Part shown: positions 21,786-33,572 of the stretch, piece after piece
How positions within the stretch are numbered: position 1 is the first letter of the stretch
How the letters are laid out: every line of letters begins with the position of its first letter
Assembly (NCBI RefSeq): GCF_019175285.1
Contig: NC_056523.1
Location: forward strand, 117,248,706-117,312,705
Reading direction: 5' to 3'
Length of the DNA stretch: 64,000 nt
From: Sceloporus undulatus
Taxonomy: Eukaryota > Chordata > Lepidosauria > Squamata > Phrynosomatidae
Notes under the pieces: model-generated
What the model was told of the DNA's origin: nothing
The model's database searches: none
Seen by the model: the letters and a program-made list of their open reading frames with translations, nothing else
Program-made: the position numbers and the translations under genes

Positions 21786-23255
21786 GTAATGCACTATTCT
21801 CCTATAGTGTAATATGCAGGCTTTAAAACATTTTACCTATTGACGAAAGCATGCTTGTGCACATTTTTACAAACCTGTGCATTTTAATTTGTAAATAATT
21901 TGCAAATATGCATACATTTAGAAAGAGAGGGAAGAAATCGAAGAATCTGATGCTTTTGGTTTCCATGCAGTGACAGAAACGTGAATGAAGTGTTCACATC
22001 TAATAATCTTGCAGGCTACTATTTGGATTTTTTTTTTAAAAAAAAGTTGGTTGATGAAAATTTGTTTTCCCTCCCTCCTTTGAATGGGTGGTGGTAGGCA
22101 CCATTTGTTACTGAACCTTAGACCGAAATTGTCTTGGCTTAAACTAAATCAGGAACACAGATATGTGACAAATGCAAACATATGCCTAATGATACATCTG
22201 CTTATGCCTAACAACATGTGGTCTCTGTTCAGATATTTCTATCTCTATATAGGCATAACCACCATTTACATGATTGGAACCTGAATAACTGAACACATAC
22301 ACACACACACACACACACACACGCACACCATGGAGAGTGGATTTAGTAATAGGTGTATCAATAAGCATTAAGATTTTGCTGTGAAAGTGTCATATTAATT
22401 AGAAATTGAAGGGGATAATGATGGTGCAGGGAAACCTCTGTTATTAAGCCAACTTGAAACAAAGATTTCCAACAAGCATACAGTGATGTTTAAAATATAT
22501 TCCAGTTTGCTGGTAACAAAAGCAGAACATGAATATGTTAACTGAAATAAGCTGTTTTACAAATGTGGAAAAACATTTTAATGATAAGCTGTAGAATTTA
22601 ATATCTTTTAAATGCCCAGATGTTTATACTCTAATTAGCATTTTGTTTGGACGTAAAAAAGTGTCATGTTCTATGCCAGAAATGAACTTAATGACTCCTC
22701 TTGTTATTTTCTATGTGATCAGTGGAACTATCATGAAAGGGACGTAGAGATAAAGAGCTTGCCTTTTTCAGACATTTCTGATGTTTTGAAAATTAAATGC
22801 TTGGCAAAATGCACATGGTTCCTAGCGATAAGAAGCTACCGTAACTATTCAAACAAACTGAAATATGCATCAGAACAGAAACACTGCCATTTGACCCATG
22901 CCAGTACCTTCCTGTTCTAGTGTTCTGTATAATGTTAGGTAACATATCCTTAGAGATCAAGCTGGCCTTTATCACAACGTATATTACTTATTCAAAACCT
23001 CCACCACTTTAATGCCTCTATGTATTTAACATATGTATATTTAACATACGTGCTCTTGGCCTGGTGGGAGTTACTTTTAGCTGTATCGTTGAAATACTTT
23101 AAAACACAAAAGTAGAAGTAATGTACATGACTGTACAATTTGGGTTGGCGATTTTATCATGTCATATCTTGAAGATACTTTGTGGGTCTCTGCACTGCTC
23201 ATTGATGGAAGGAAACCTGTACCACCATCCGATACTATTTGTTAATAGGCACTAC

Positions 23256-23256
<1 letters not shown>
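21786..23256. other. AT-rich intron
   Basis: Contains a CA run at 22299-22322. The part at 22540-22660 is AT-rich with TCTAATTAGCATTTTG and related homeodomain-type words. No gene. Confidence 0.55.
22299..22322 (+). repeat. (AC)12 microsatellite
   Basis: About twelve AC units. Confidence 0.9.
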
Positions 23257-23296
<40 letters not shown>

Positions 23297-23297
23297 T
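23257..23297 (+). repeat. (AAT)n microsatellite at the 3' end of an L2 copy
   Basis: About thirteen AAT units abut the 3' terminus of the minus-strand L2 element to the right. Confidence 0.95.
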
Positions 23298-24305
23298 TTT
23301 ATTTATAGCCCGCTTTTCCAGGGTAGATCAAAGCGGGTTACAACAAGGCAAAAGAAATACAAAAACAGAATACAAAACATAAATATAAACATCATAAAAA
23401 CAGCTCATTACGTTTAAAACACTACAGCATAAAAAACCAGAAAAACCAGTCTAGCTGAATAAAACCATTGTACAACAGGGGAGAACAGCATGAAGTCAGG
23501 ATACATGAGGGAAAGCTTGTCGGAAGAGAAAGGTCTTTAATTCCTTCCTATAGAGATCAAGAGAAGTGACGGAGCGGAGCTCGTTGGGAAGAGAGTTCCA
23601 GAGCTGCGGAGCCGAGATGGAAAACGCCCTTTGTGCAGTCAAGGTGTATTTTGACTTAGGAACCCTTAACAAATGCTTCCCGGCCGATCTGAGAGTGTGG
23701 GGCAGATTATATGGGAAGAAGTGGTCCTCCAAGTACCCTGGGCCCAAGCCATTTAGGGCTTTATAGGTTATAACCAACATCTTGTATTGCGCCCAGAAGC
23801 GAATAGGCAGCCAATGTAGATCTTGTAGGATAGGTGTTATATGGCTGGTCCTGGAGCATCCAGTGACCAACCTAGCTGCCATATTCTGTACTAATTGAAG
23901 CTTCCAGGTATGGTACAAGAGTTGCCCCATGTAGAGCGCATTACAGAAATCCAACTGAGAGGTTACTAGAGCATGTACCACCATTTCAAGGTCCCCCCGG
24001 CCCAGGTAGGGTCGCAGCTGGCGTATCAGCCGAAGCTGGTAACAGGTGCTCCTGACTGTCACATCCACCTGAGAAGTCAGGTGGAGCGACGAGTCCAGAA
24101 GCACCCCCAGACTGCGAACTGAGTCCTTCAGGGGAAGCATGACCCCATTCAGGACAGGTGGACAAATTTCCATCCCCGGGTCCGGGGAACCTATCACGAA
24201 CACTTCTGTTTTCTCTGGATTCAAACTGAGTCTGTTTTCCCTCATCCAGCCCATTACCGACTCCAAGCAGGCATTTAGAGGAGAGATGCCATCCCTGGTC
24301 ACTGC
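23298..24305 (-). mobile_element. L2-clade LINE, 5'-truncated (copy a)
   Basis: A 268-codon open frame at 23496-24302 encodes the part of the L2 ORF2 after the RT catalytic site: LSLNPEKTEVFVIGSPDPG, SVRSLGVLLDSSL, then CYQLRLIRQLRPYL, HALVTSQLDFCNALYMG, LQLVQNMAARLV, HITPILQDLHWLPI, LVITYKALNGLGPGYL and APQLWNSLPNELR. It ends FLFRQAFPHVS and a stop, followed by a ~200-bp 3' UTR whose end reads, on the plus strand, TTTTTATTTATAGCCCGCTT. No frame break is visible in this piece. Catalytic YADD and everything 5' of it are missing. Confidence 0.9.
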
Positions 24306-24794
24306 ATCAGTAGGTTATTTTCTCTGTCATTTGCATTGTTGTGCTTCATTATCCCATTGATTAGAACATCTCACTCACACAAAATCCCTAAGAATTCCCT
24401 ACTGTTCTTTAAGAACTGAATACGACAAAGGTTATACATGAGCTAATCAACTTATCTATGTCAGGATGCCTATGCTATCTTCTTATTAAATTTCTTAACA
24501 ATCATTCTTAAAATAATGACCAATGCCTGTACTATTAAAAAACATTTCTATCCCTATCACTTCACTGATTATATTTGCCATCCATCTGCCCATCCAAATA
24601 TGTGTATAATAACTTTTCAACTGAGGCTCCACCCCATGCATCTCAAACCATATGCTATATAAAACCTGTTAGTCTTTAAGGTGACATGTAGCTCTTGAGT
24701 TGTTGTTGTTTTTCCGCATTTTTGAAAGCATTTAAAGAAAAAACTGTTATAGAAAACAAAATCATGACATCTGAAAATATTTATAATGACTATG
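24306..24794. other. AT-rich intron with a small Penelope-like fragment
   Basis: Mostly featureless. At 24664-24715 the words AACCTGTTAGTCTTTAAGGT and GTTGTTGTTGTTTTTCCGCA resemble the distal part of the repeat that follows the hammerhead-like cores (compare CCAGTTAGTCATAAAG at 19332). Confidence 0.45.
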
Positions 24795-25179
24795 GAGGGT
24801 TACAAACGGCCCTCAAGGGGCCGTTTTCCCTTCGCCGCCATTTGCTGCGTAGGGAAGCTCCAGCGGCCAGACCACGAGGCTTCCCCACACAGCGAAAAAG
24901 GAGTGCCGAAATGGCACTCCTTTTCGGAACGTGGAAGTGGCACCACGAGGGGCGGAGCATACCCTCGCGGCGTCACTTCCGCCGTGACACGTCTGGACGC
25001 ACAGCATCCAAGACGTCAAAATGGCAGCGCCCATGTGGATGGGCGCCACTATAAAGTCCGCACTCCGCACGTACTGGGAGGAAGGGCCATCAGGAAGGTA
25101 AGAACCTCTAACCCTAATATGGCCCTTCCTAACCCTAGTATGCGCGGAGCGCGTACTTTATGGCGGTTTATAACCTGCC
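24795..25179. mobile_element. GC-rich TIR element (family G2)
   Basis: A 385-bp GC- and CpG-rich island. Left end GGAGGGTTACAAACGGCC; reverse complement of right end GGCAGGTTATAAACCGCC. Internal hairpins include AAAAAGGAGTGCC with GGCACTCCTTTT and GGCGCCCAT with ATGGGCGCC. It has the same style as family G1 (GC-rich, hairpin-rich, similar terminal length) but different sequence. Open frames inside it are by-products of GC content. Non-autonomous DNA transposon is the best reading. Confidence 0.65.
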
Positions 25180-25929
25180 TATCTTTAAAAAAAAGGTATA
25201 AAAATAGATACTTTTAGAGGACCAGGAATTTTAGGAGAAAATATTTTTTTAGTGATTGTACAAGAAATGCTTTTGAAAATTAAAATAAAACTCTGGCACA
25301 ATTGGATTCCAACCATAGATTGGAAATATGGAGCAGATGTAAGTGTTAATGAGTCTACTCCAAAGAGTCTCACAGTCTCCCTAATTCAGGACCTACCTTG
25401 AGATGGGGAAAAGGATAACTGAATTATCCATTCATCTATCTTCTGCTGTTAATCTAGGCTGATATCAAGATATTGTAAAATACAGAGCACTGTTTTTAAG
25501 TCTTGGTTGCTGTTACAGCAGTGTCTTGAGGACTACACCAGTTTTTCGTACCACTGAATGGCTGAAAATAGGTGAAAGGCAACCAGAAGAATTGCAAAAT
25601 TTTCCTTTCCTTTCCTTTCTTTTTTTTAATGCAAAAAAGTTTCAGCATTTCAGAGATGAGGAACTGAGAATGAAATAGTAATAGAAAATCAACCTTATAT
25701 GGAGTGATGAACTGTTTGGAAGTTTGTACAGAATGAAGATTCACTGTTATGACTGCTATATATATAATTAATTGTATTATATAATATTTTAAGTTTGTAA
25801 TATAAATTAAAATTATAAAAAAGTTTCAGCATTAAAAAGCTATCCACGTATTTATTTTGTTACAGGAATAATCAATATTATAAACACATTACTCTACCAC
25901 TACAAGAATGATTCAGGAAAAGAAGAAAC
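25180..25929. other. AT-rich intron, nothing recognised
   Basis: Includes a T-rich tract near 25605-25630 and TA-rich sequence near 25755-25815. Confidence 0.6.
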
Positions 25930-26370
25930 ACTAGGGATCACACTGCAAACATATGTTGGAGAATGGTGTGCACCCGGGAATTCCAGAAGAAAACTGCATG
26001 TGCTTTATTGACTACAGCAAAGCCTTTGACTGCAGAGATCGCAAAAAAGCTTCTGCTTAGAGGAATGGGAGTGCCACAACATCTGATTGCCCTGATGCAT
26101 AACCTCTACTCAGGACAAGAGGCTGCCATAGGAACAAAAAAGAATGGTTCCCAATCAGCAAAGGTGTCTGGCAAAGCTGCATACTATCAACCTATTTATT
26201 AAACTATATGCAGAAAATATCGTATGCAGAGCAGTCTTGGACTCAGAGCCAGGAAGGAACATTAGCAACCTAAGATACACATATGACACATACTACTAGC
26301 AGACACCAACAAAGACCTGGAGCAATTACTGAAGAAGGTGAAAGAGGAAAGTGTCAAGGTTGGACTAATG

Positions 26371-26373
<3 letters not shown>

Positions 26374-26421
<48 letters not shown>
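26374..26421 (+). repeat. (AAT)n expansion inside the BovB-like coding region
   Basis: About sixteen AAT units replace the few codons expected between LMLN and the KTMTMEDLQ that follows. Read in the LINE frame it gives a poly-Asn run. Confidence 0.93.
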
Positions 26422-26422
<1 letters not shown>

Positions 26423-26679
26423 CAATGACCATGGAAGACCTACAAGAATTCATCCTAGAAAGCAAGAAAATTGAAACAGTCAAAGAGTTCCCATACCTTG
26501 GTTCAAATGTTGATCAGAAAGGAAACTGTGGTCAAGAAATCAGAAGAATAGGTATGAATAGCTATGAAAGAATAGGACAAGATCATAAAATGTATAGACA
26601 TAATTCTGAACACTAAAATGAGGATTGTCCAAACCATTATATTCCCCATCACGATGCCAGGCTGTGAATGCTGGACAGT

Positions 26680-26692
26680 GGGGGGGGGGGGG
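26680..26692 (+). repeat. G13 homopolymer
   Basis: A thirteen-G run within the BovB-like copy, at the place of the ESWT-to-KKINSF region. Confidence 0.85.
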
Positions 26693-27088
26693 CAACAACG
26701 ATACGAAGAAAATCAACTCATTTGAGATGTGCTGGTGCAGAAAAGTATTGAAAATACCATGGACGGCCAAGAAGACAAACAAATGGATTCTAGAACAGAT
26801 CAAGCCTGAATTCCCTCTGTAAACCAAGATTACTAAATTGAGGCTGTTGTACTTTGGCTACATCATGAGGAAAAATGAATAATTAGATAATACAATGATG
26901 CTAGGAAAGGTGGGAGGCAGCATAAAGAGAGGACAACCACACACTAGATGGTTAAACTCAATCAAAGAGATCACAGGCCTGAGTCTGGATGACCTGAGCA
27001 GAGAAGCAGAGGTCGGGGGGGGGGGTCTTGGAGATGTTTAATGCATGGGGTCACCATGACTTGATGTTAATTTGAGTGCAGTTAACAA

Positions 27089-29929
27089 CAAAAATGAGAA
27101 TGAATGCAATTTAAAATTGAAGTCCCATTAATTAATCTGCCCCTCTGAAGAAATCTGATCTCTTAAAGCATAGGGTATAGTGTAATTTTATTCGTTACTC
27201 ATTTGGGAGACTAAACATATAATAATCACGTCTATACCATGTACACTCTTTGATAATTGAAGCATCCATAGTTTATCTAAATGTAAGTTACCACTAAATG
27301 CATATATTTGGCGAGGAGAAGCTTCTTGGCAAGAAGGAAAGGATGCACAGAAAAGGCAGTCCAGATGGAATGATATGCTAACAAGATAGGAACAAGATGG
27401 TCAAAGAGAAAAAAATAATGCAGTGGGAGGAACATGAATGACAGATGAAAATGCTTTCCATTGCACAACATAATCCCAATTATATTTTCCATTCATATGC
27501 CATTATCAGAAATGGAAATGAATGGGGTACATACTGTTAAAAAGTAAATATAAATATTATAGAAATCATATTATTCTATGACAGATGGAGGTCGCATGAT
27601 GACCATTTATTTTGGTACTTATTTAGATGAGAGACAATGGCTGAGATTTAAAAATCTGCTTAAATTCACACCACTGCTTTCTACTTTTCAACTGAAATGT
27701 CTTTGCTTTCTTTGAACAAATTATCCCATTTCACAATTGCTTTAGAAACACCCTTCTGTCAAAGCTGCTTGTTATTGGCACTGGGACCTTTTAAATATTA
27801 TGCTAGTTGTAGAAGCTAGTCTCTTGTGGTTGAGATAATATTTAAATGATTTGTTCACTTGAGTGGGGAGCAACCCCGTGGCTCTTTCCTATGCAATCAG
27901 TTTATATTCTAGTTGAGTAAGGTCAAGAAGCTCCATACAATTGGTTGCCAGCCAGCCAGCCATGGACAAATGAAAAAGACAGTTTATACAGCTACAGTGT
28001 TTAATGGATCACATGAATGCTGCTATTTGAAGGAGGACATGTTTGAAGGGTCACAAGGGCCACAGAGGAAACTGCATAGCTTTTGGAATCATGACTAATT
28101 CCTAGGTTTACTTAATGAAGACAAAATTTATTTAGTAGATAGATTGCTGTAGTCAAACCAGGGATACCACAGTTTAAATCCTCTCAGAAATCATAAGTGT
28201 ATATATATTACAGAATCATAGCATTTTGGTATTACACCCATGACTCCAGCCTAGGGATTGTAGTATGGTGAGGTACTCAGAATTTCCCATTAGAAAATTT
28301 TATTGTTGTCATTCAGAGTACAGGTAATTCTCAGTATCTCAACAAATTATAAGATATAACTGTGTAGGATAAATACACAAAAAAACTTCATCAAAATATC
28401 TTTGGCTAACTTATCTCACTCCCAGGGACAATGTGATGATCCAATGTACAAATGGCACTGACCTTTTCCAATAAAACGTGGAATACATAAATACCTAAGA
28501 ATGATGAATTTTCAGAAGTAAAGGTTGGATTATCTTTCCTATTTTATGCCTCTAAATCATTTTCCAATTAAACACTGTACATATTAGCAATTCCACCAAT
28601 CTGTCTTTGCAACAGTTACTGGCAAAGATGACAGGAATAACCAATACATCATGACAGTTTGATGAGAGAAAGTTTGTGGAATAAATATTTTTTAAAAAGT
28701 GAAGAAGTGGACATTACACCAGACCAAAGGAATAAAGTAAAAGTTATATGTCTGTAACAGAATCTTTATAACCATAAATACATAATGTGATCCTGATAAA
28801 CAATGCCATATTGTTCATACTCCTATAGTGGGAGAAAGCTGGGATGATGGTGATGATTTCCTTGAACCAGTTGGAATTTTATTGAATTTCAGTTTCTGTA
28901 TCCAAAAGCAGCCTATCCAAGAGCAGCCAATTAAGTGTTAACCAATGTTAAAGCATTATTTTTTGTATTAGGAAGAGAACTGTGGGCAGGTTTGGAACTG
29001 GCACAGTGAAGATAAAAGAGGAACTTAGTGCCAAATTTGCAGAGCAGAACCAATGGCAGCAAAGCATGAGTCTTTCATTACCTATACAGAGCAGAATGAT
29101 GGCATATTTGTTCTTACTTCTCATAGCCATTTCCAAAAAAGAAAATGTGCTTAGTATTGTTCACTCAAAAGTACTGGAATTTCACCCCTCCCCCCCATAA
29201 AAGCTAGCATCACATTTCCTAAAATTTAAATGTTTATTTTTGAGAGAGGGGGGGGGATTGAAATTGACAAATGGTTTAGTACTTGATTGAAAATGCCAGG
29301 CCAATGTACTGCAAATGTCAGGCTAATGTTTCACTAGCTTATTACAAAAATAAGTGGTAATTGAGCATTAAAGTGGTTTGAATCTAACTATGAATAAAAT
29401 ATATTTTATTGTACTGCCCTGTTTTCATGTTTACTTCCTACCTCTGAAATTAGGAATATTTTATATGTAATTTGCTAGATTCTATTTTCTTCTCATTATT
29501 TAGACCTTATAAAATGAGTATTTGCTCTCATTGTCAATTTCTCCTGCCGTGTTATAAAATGGAGTGCTAGGCATCAACATAGCCAATTAAACACGGGCTT
29601 GAACATTCCTACAGATGGCATTTCTGCTCTTAAGACTTAGTTAATTTTTTGCTTTATCTGCCAACGACTGGCATCTGCAAATAGAATATACAGCCAGGAG
29701 CTCAGGCAAATATACTGACCCTTTCTATAACAAAATTGGATGGTACAATAATTGCTATTGTAAGATAAATACATCTGTTGGTGCAAGTCAGTATTGCTAG
29801 AGAATTGTTAATCTTTCCATATTGCTTGTAAAGTGTAGGTAGAATTAAATGCAATTCTCTGCATTTCTACAATAAGACCACACATTTACCTCTCTACTTA
29901 ACCAGCTGGTCAAGATGCATATACAATAT
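27089..29929. other. AT-rich intron
   Basis: No host exon. A weak F1-like MITE fragment lies at 28225-28300 (CTCCAGCCTAGGGATTGTAG then TATGGTGAGGTACTCAGAAT). The part at 29500-29720 looks unlike repeats and could be conserved intron. Confidence 0.5.
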
Positions 29930-30022
29930 GTTTGTAGTTGGTTTTAATTCTGTGTAAACCGCTTTGATCTTTTGGAAAAGTGGTATATAAATAAACTATT
30001 ATTATTATTATTATTATTATCA
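29930..30022 (+). mobile_element. L2 3' tail with (ATT)n
   Basis: Reads GTTGGTTTTAATTCTGTGTA, AACCGCTTTGATCTTTTGG and AAAAGTGGTATATAAATAAA, then ATT repeats from about 29996. Only the extreme 3' end of the LINE is present. Confidence 0.8.
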
Positions 30023-30063
30023 TCATCACCATCATAAAAAGATTTTACTGAATAAGACCAAAG

Positions 30064-30070
30064 GTGAATC

Positions 30071-30121
<51 letters not shown>

Positions 30122-30470
30122 TAAACATTTATTTATATCCCGCCCCTTTGAGGTCAATCGGGGCAGCTAACAACAGTAAAATACAATACATTGTACATCA
30201 AAATCCCCCCCTTAAAAATATTAAATCAATTATAATTAAAACCAACAAATTAATCAATATTAACACACACACATTATTACAAGACAAAAACAAAACAGAA
30301 CAAAACAAAACAAATAAAACAGTAAACTATGGTAGCATGTCCAGGGAGGACCTTGGGGACTCTCATGAGAAGAGGAATTCCTGAGGCTGGGGTTATCTAT
30401 CCCGGAAAGGCCTACCGGAAGAGATCCATCTTGACAGCCTTTTTAAAGGCCAACATTCTGTTTGCAGATA
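30064..30470 (-). mobile_element. L2 3' region in opposite orientation, with (ATA)n
   Basis: An ATA/AAT array at 30076-30121 is followed by AACATTTATTTATATCCCGC and GGTCAATCGGGGCAGCTAAC. The far end, 30404-30450, reverse-complemented, reads AGGCTGTCAAGATGGATCTC and TTCCGGTAGGCCTTTCC, the final coding bases of this L2 subfamily (compare AAGATGGATCTCTTCC at 48306). It faces the preceding L2 tail. Confidence 0.8.
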
Positions 30471-31170
30471 GTTGTTTCTTCGAGTTAATAAACAAATAAT
30501 GAAGAATATAGTCTTCCTCTGCTTTCCTTCTCAGTATCCAGCACCTCTGAACGTGAAAGGTCTGCCCATTGACTAAAATCTGTCAAATTTCTCTAATGCT
30601 TTTTTTTTTAAAAAAAGAAATTTAAATTAGATGTTATCCCCATAATTTGTTAGCAGTAAATTTCATCAGTACATTGTCATTGTGAAAAGAAAATGTTTTT
30701 CACACAACATAATGTTGTCATTTTATAGACAAAGAGGTACATTGTAATCATTGTTCTTGCTTTCTTAACTGTTCTTCACTATGGACCAATTCATAACCTT
30801 TCATGCTACACAACTGCTCCCTATGCCACAACATAAGGAGTCTGGAGCATTCATGTACTTCTCACATTACAATACTGGTACAGGGAGTTTGCTAGCATTT
30901 GATGCATCTCCATGGGTCTCAGCTAGTAATGTTACACAAACATTACTATGTTTACAGAGGAAGCATGGGACCCAGCCAAGGAGAGTGTCTTTATAATGGC
31001 AACTATCCCAAAATGTCTAAGATGCAAAACAAGTAAAGTCCAAAATTGAACACACTTCAGTCTCTATGGACATGGATGTGATTTTCTGTCTCCAGAGTTG
31101 TAAATGTAGGATTTGGTCATGATGCATTATTTCTTTGTGGTTCATTTTACATTTTAAGAATTTGACCTGA
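30471..31170. other. AT-rich intron, nothing recognised
   Basis: A T9/A6 tract near 30600. Nothing else of note. Confidence 0.55.
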
Positions 31171-31240
31171 GGCTGCAACCCTATAACCTCCTTTCCTGGG
31201 AGTAAACCATGTTTCAGTCAACTGGACTGCTAAATATACT
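31171..31240. repeat. Short interspersed repeat, 'GCAATCCTAT' type
   Basis: Reads GGCTGCAACCCTATAACCTC, TTTCCTGGGAGTAAACCATG and TTCAGTCAACTGGACT. The pattern 'ctgggagtaaaccccattga actcagtgggact' is common in squamates. A second copy lies at 34149-34236. Confidence 0.6.
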
Positions 31241-32559
31241 GCACAAGATTCAACATCTAACTTTTTTTATATATCTGGATTTGTGGCACACCAGTCTGCT
31301 TCTGTGACATACATGACAGGTACAAGGCACACAAAGTGAGATGGAAAAATATTTGAGTGACACCTACACCTGACACTCGCCCTTTCAGTAAGTTTGGTTA
31401 GAGCCTATGTCTGTGTAGGTTCTCTAAGCAAACTCTTGTCTCTTATGTTTTGTGAGTGTCATGTCCCCAAATACACAGAACTTTGGGGGAAAACTCCCAA
31501 GTGTGATTCCAGTCCTTGTTATTATATGTGCAAGGAACAGAATGACTGGGTATGATTAATCTCGTAATTCACTAAATCTGATACATAAATAAAAACTACT
31601 CCTTTTCATTCAAAATTGTTTTACACCTGAACTAGAAAATTATGATTACAGAGAATTCAGTATGTCACAGATCTGGGTAATATCTGTGCACTGTAGTCTC
31701 CATGCACCTAATTTGCAGGTGTGTTGGAGGAAGGCAGACATTTATAAGGTCACTGAAATAAATGGAACTTAAATCCCTTCTCCAGACATATATATACTGT
31801 ATCTGCCTCCTGGAACAAAATGTTGCAGTGGAGGGATGTGTAGTCCTTTGGGCCTGAAGGCTGCTTTGGGTATCAGCTGAGAAAGGCACATACTGCATGT
31901 TCATGCATGCACATGCACACATATACAATCTACCCACCATACAAACTCATACAAACATACAAACTCTACAAACACATAGTCTCCCTCATGTACACATTTT
32001 TTAGTCTACAAGTAGGAGGAGGTTTCAGTCTCCTCTCACTGTCCCCTAAGATCTAAGAGAGCTGGGGGTATACAGGAGGTGAAAGTTTCCCACATCAGGA
32101 AATGCTGTTTTTTCTTCCTCCATTCCATAGGTTTATGGACAAACAGGTGGATCCACTCCAGCTTTGGGGCAAAAGGGAACAGTCAAAGGTCTCCTGGTGG
32201 GAGAAAGGTGGGGTGTACATTGAATAAACAAACAAGCAAACAAACAAACAAACCCCTGTCATAGAGAAACCAGATATGCCTATACCTTATCAAGTGAAGG
32301 AGGTTCTGAATAGCTTCCAAACACATCCACATTCAAACTATGCATGCTACTGCTGGGAAAAGCCAAGTCTACTGCCAACACCCAACTCTCTATTTCTGTA
32401 ATTCTATACCTACTCAGGATTGTTGCTATCTTCCTTTACTAGCTGATTCTCTGGTAATGGCATTTCACAAGCTGTTAGCTTGTTACCACAAGCAGACTGG
32501 ATAAGTTATTGGAAAGAAAATGATCTCACTATAAAGACATCTTTTGGAGCCATGGACAT
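31241..32559. other. Intron, nothing recognised
   Basis: Includes (AAAC)n at 32226-32254. Small open frames lack signatures. Confidence 0.55.
32226..32254 (+). repeat. (AAAC)n simple repeat
   Basis: Six to seven imperfect AAAC units. Confidence 0.85.
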
Positions 32560-33533
32560 GACAGAATGGTTTGGATTTGTCTTTCCACCTAAACCCACCC
32601 TTCAATATTCCTTTTTTGTTTCTGTTGATGACACTTCTATTCAACTGGTTCATCAAGCCCGCAGTCTTGGCTTCATTTTTTACTCTTCTCTGTCATTTAT
32701 TCCCCAGATCCAGGCCACTGCCAAGGCCTGGAGATTCTTTCTCCACAACATTGCCAAGATCCATCCATTCCTCTCAGCCTCTACTGCCAAGACTCTGGTC
32801 CATGCCCTAGTGGTATTGCAACTAGATTATTGTAACCTTCTTCTGTGACAGGGTTTCCTCTCTCACACCTCCATCCTTTAATTTCTGTCCAGCATTCAGC
32901 TGCACGTATTATCACATCCACTTGCCGCTTTGACCATGTTTCTCTTCTTTTCTCCTCCCTTCATTGGCTTACCTTCCCCTTCTGCATCCAGTACAAGCTT
33001 TTGTTGTTGACTTTCAAAGCCCTCCATGGACTGGCCCCCTCCTTATTTATCTGAACTTCTTTCTCCTTATGTTCCTACTCGTACCTCCGCTCTGGTAGTC
33101 AAGGTCTCCTGTCCCACCATAGGATTGCCACTGCCCCCTCTCAGATTCATCCCTTCTCACTTGATGCCCCTTACTCCTGGAACCTTCTTCCACCACGTGT
33201 GCACCTCATCACTTCTCTACCCAGTTTTAAAATTGAGTTAAAGACTATATTGTTTAGCGAAGCATTCCCAGGGGTGAGCCCCGCTCTGCCCCAGGATGCC
33301 TTGTTTTAACTATCCATTATGAAGCCAAGTCCTCCCTCCAGTCCATCTCCCTTGGTCCAGGCCTTGGAGGTAGAGAAGAACTGCTGGACCTGATCCTCTT
33401 CCCCACCACCATTCCCTTCTCCTTTTGTGTCGTGTCTTTTTAGATTGTAAGTCTGAGGGCAGGAAACCGTCTCATTAAAAAAATTTTATGTACAGTGCTG
33501 TGTAAATTTACAGTGTTTTATAAATAAAGTTTA
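32560..33533 (+). mobile_element. L2-clade LINE, 5'-truncated (copy b)
   Basis: Encodes the post-catalytic half of L2 ORF2 in pieces: VHQARSLGFIFYSSLSFIPQ, AKIHPFLSASTAKTLVHALV, LQLDYCNLLL, then in other frames ISVQHSAARIITSTCRFDHV, LLFSSLHWLTFPFCIQYKLL, LTFKALHGLAP, WNLLPPR-like and FSEAFPG. It has a few frame breaks and in-frame stops. The 3' UTR ends TACAGTGCTGTGTAAATTTA and GTGTTTTATAAATAAAGTTT and passes into an ATA array. It is the same subfamily as copy c at 42.8-43.6 kb and differs from copies a and d. Confidence 0.88.

Positions 33534-33572
<39 letters not shown>
33534..33572 (+). repeat. (ATA)n microsatellite at an L2 3' end
   Basis: About thirteen units directly after the L2 terminus. 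Confidence 0.93.

Larger units (their letters stand above)
25930..27088 (+). mobile_element. RTE-clade LINE, BovB-like, 5'-truncated and decayed
   Basis: Pieces of RTE reverse transcriptase appear in order across shifting frames: CMCFIDYSKAFDC near 26000, GMGVPQHLIALMHNLYSGQE at about 26070-26130, ISNLRYTYDTYY (degraded YADD region) near 26280, KKVKEESVKVGLMLN at 26332-26376, KKIETVKEFPYLGSNVDQKG at about 26460-26520, then KINSFEMC, VLKIPWTAKKTNKWILEQIK and LYFGYIMRKNE. It continues GKVGGSIKRGQPHTRWLNSI and ends near GGGGTCACCATGACTTGATG and AGTTAACAACAAAA, the RTE/BovB 3' terminus. Many breaks; an AAT run has expanded inside the former ORF and G13/G9 runs lie at 26680 and 27015. Confidence 0.85.

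Noticed and set aside
25106-25140. Interstitial telomere repeat
   Set aside because: TAACCCTAA and TAACCCTAG occur once each, not in tandem.
24695-25217. 119- and 143-codon frames
   Set aside because: Both are confined to the GC-rich TIR element G2 and carry no domain.
26262-26483. Leucine-rich small protein on the minus strand
   Set aside because: The Leu run is the reverse reading of the AAT array inside the BovB-like element.
30064-30384. Poly-Asn open frame
   Set aside because: It reads through an AAT array and the reversed 3' UTR of an L2 copy.
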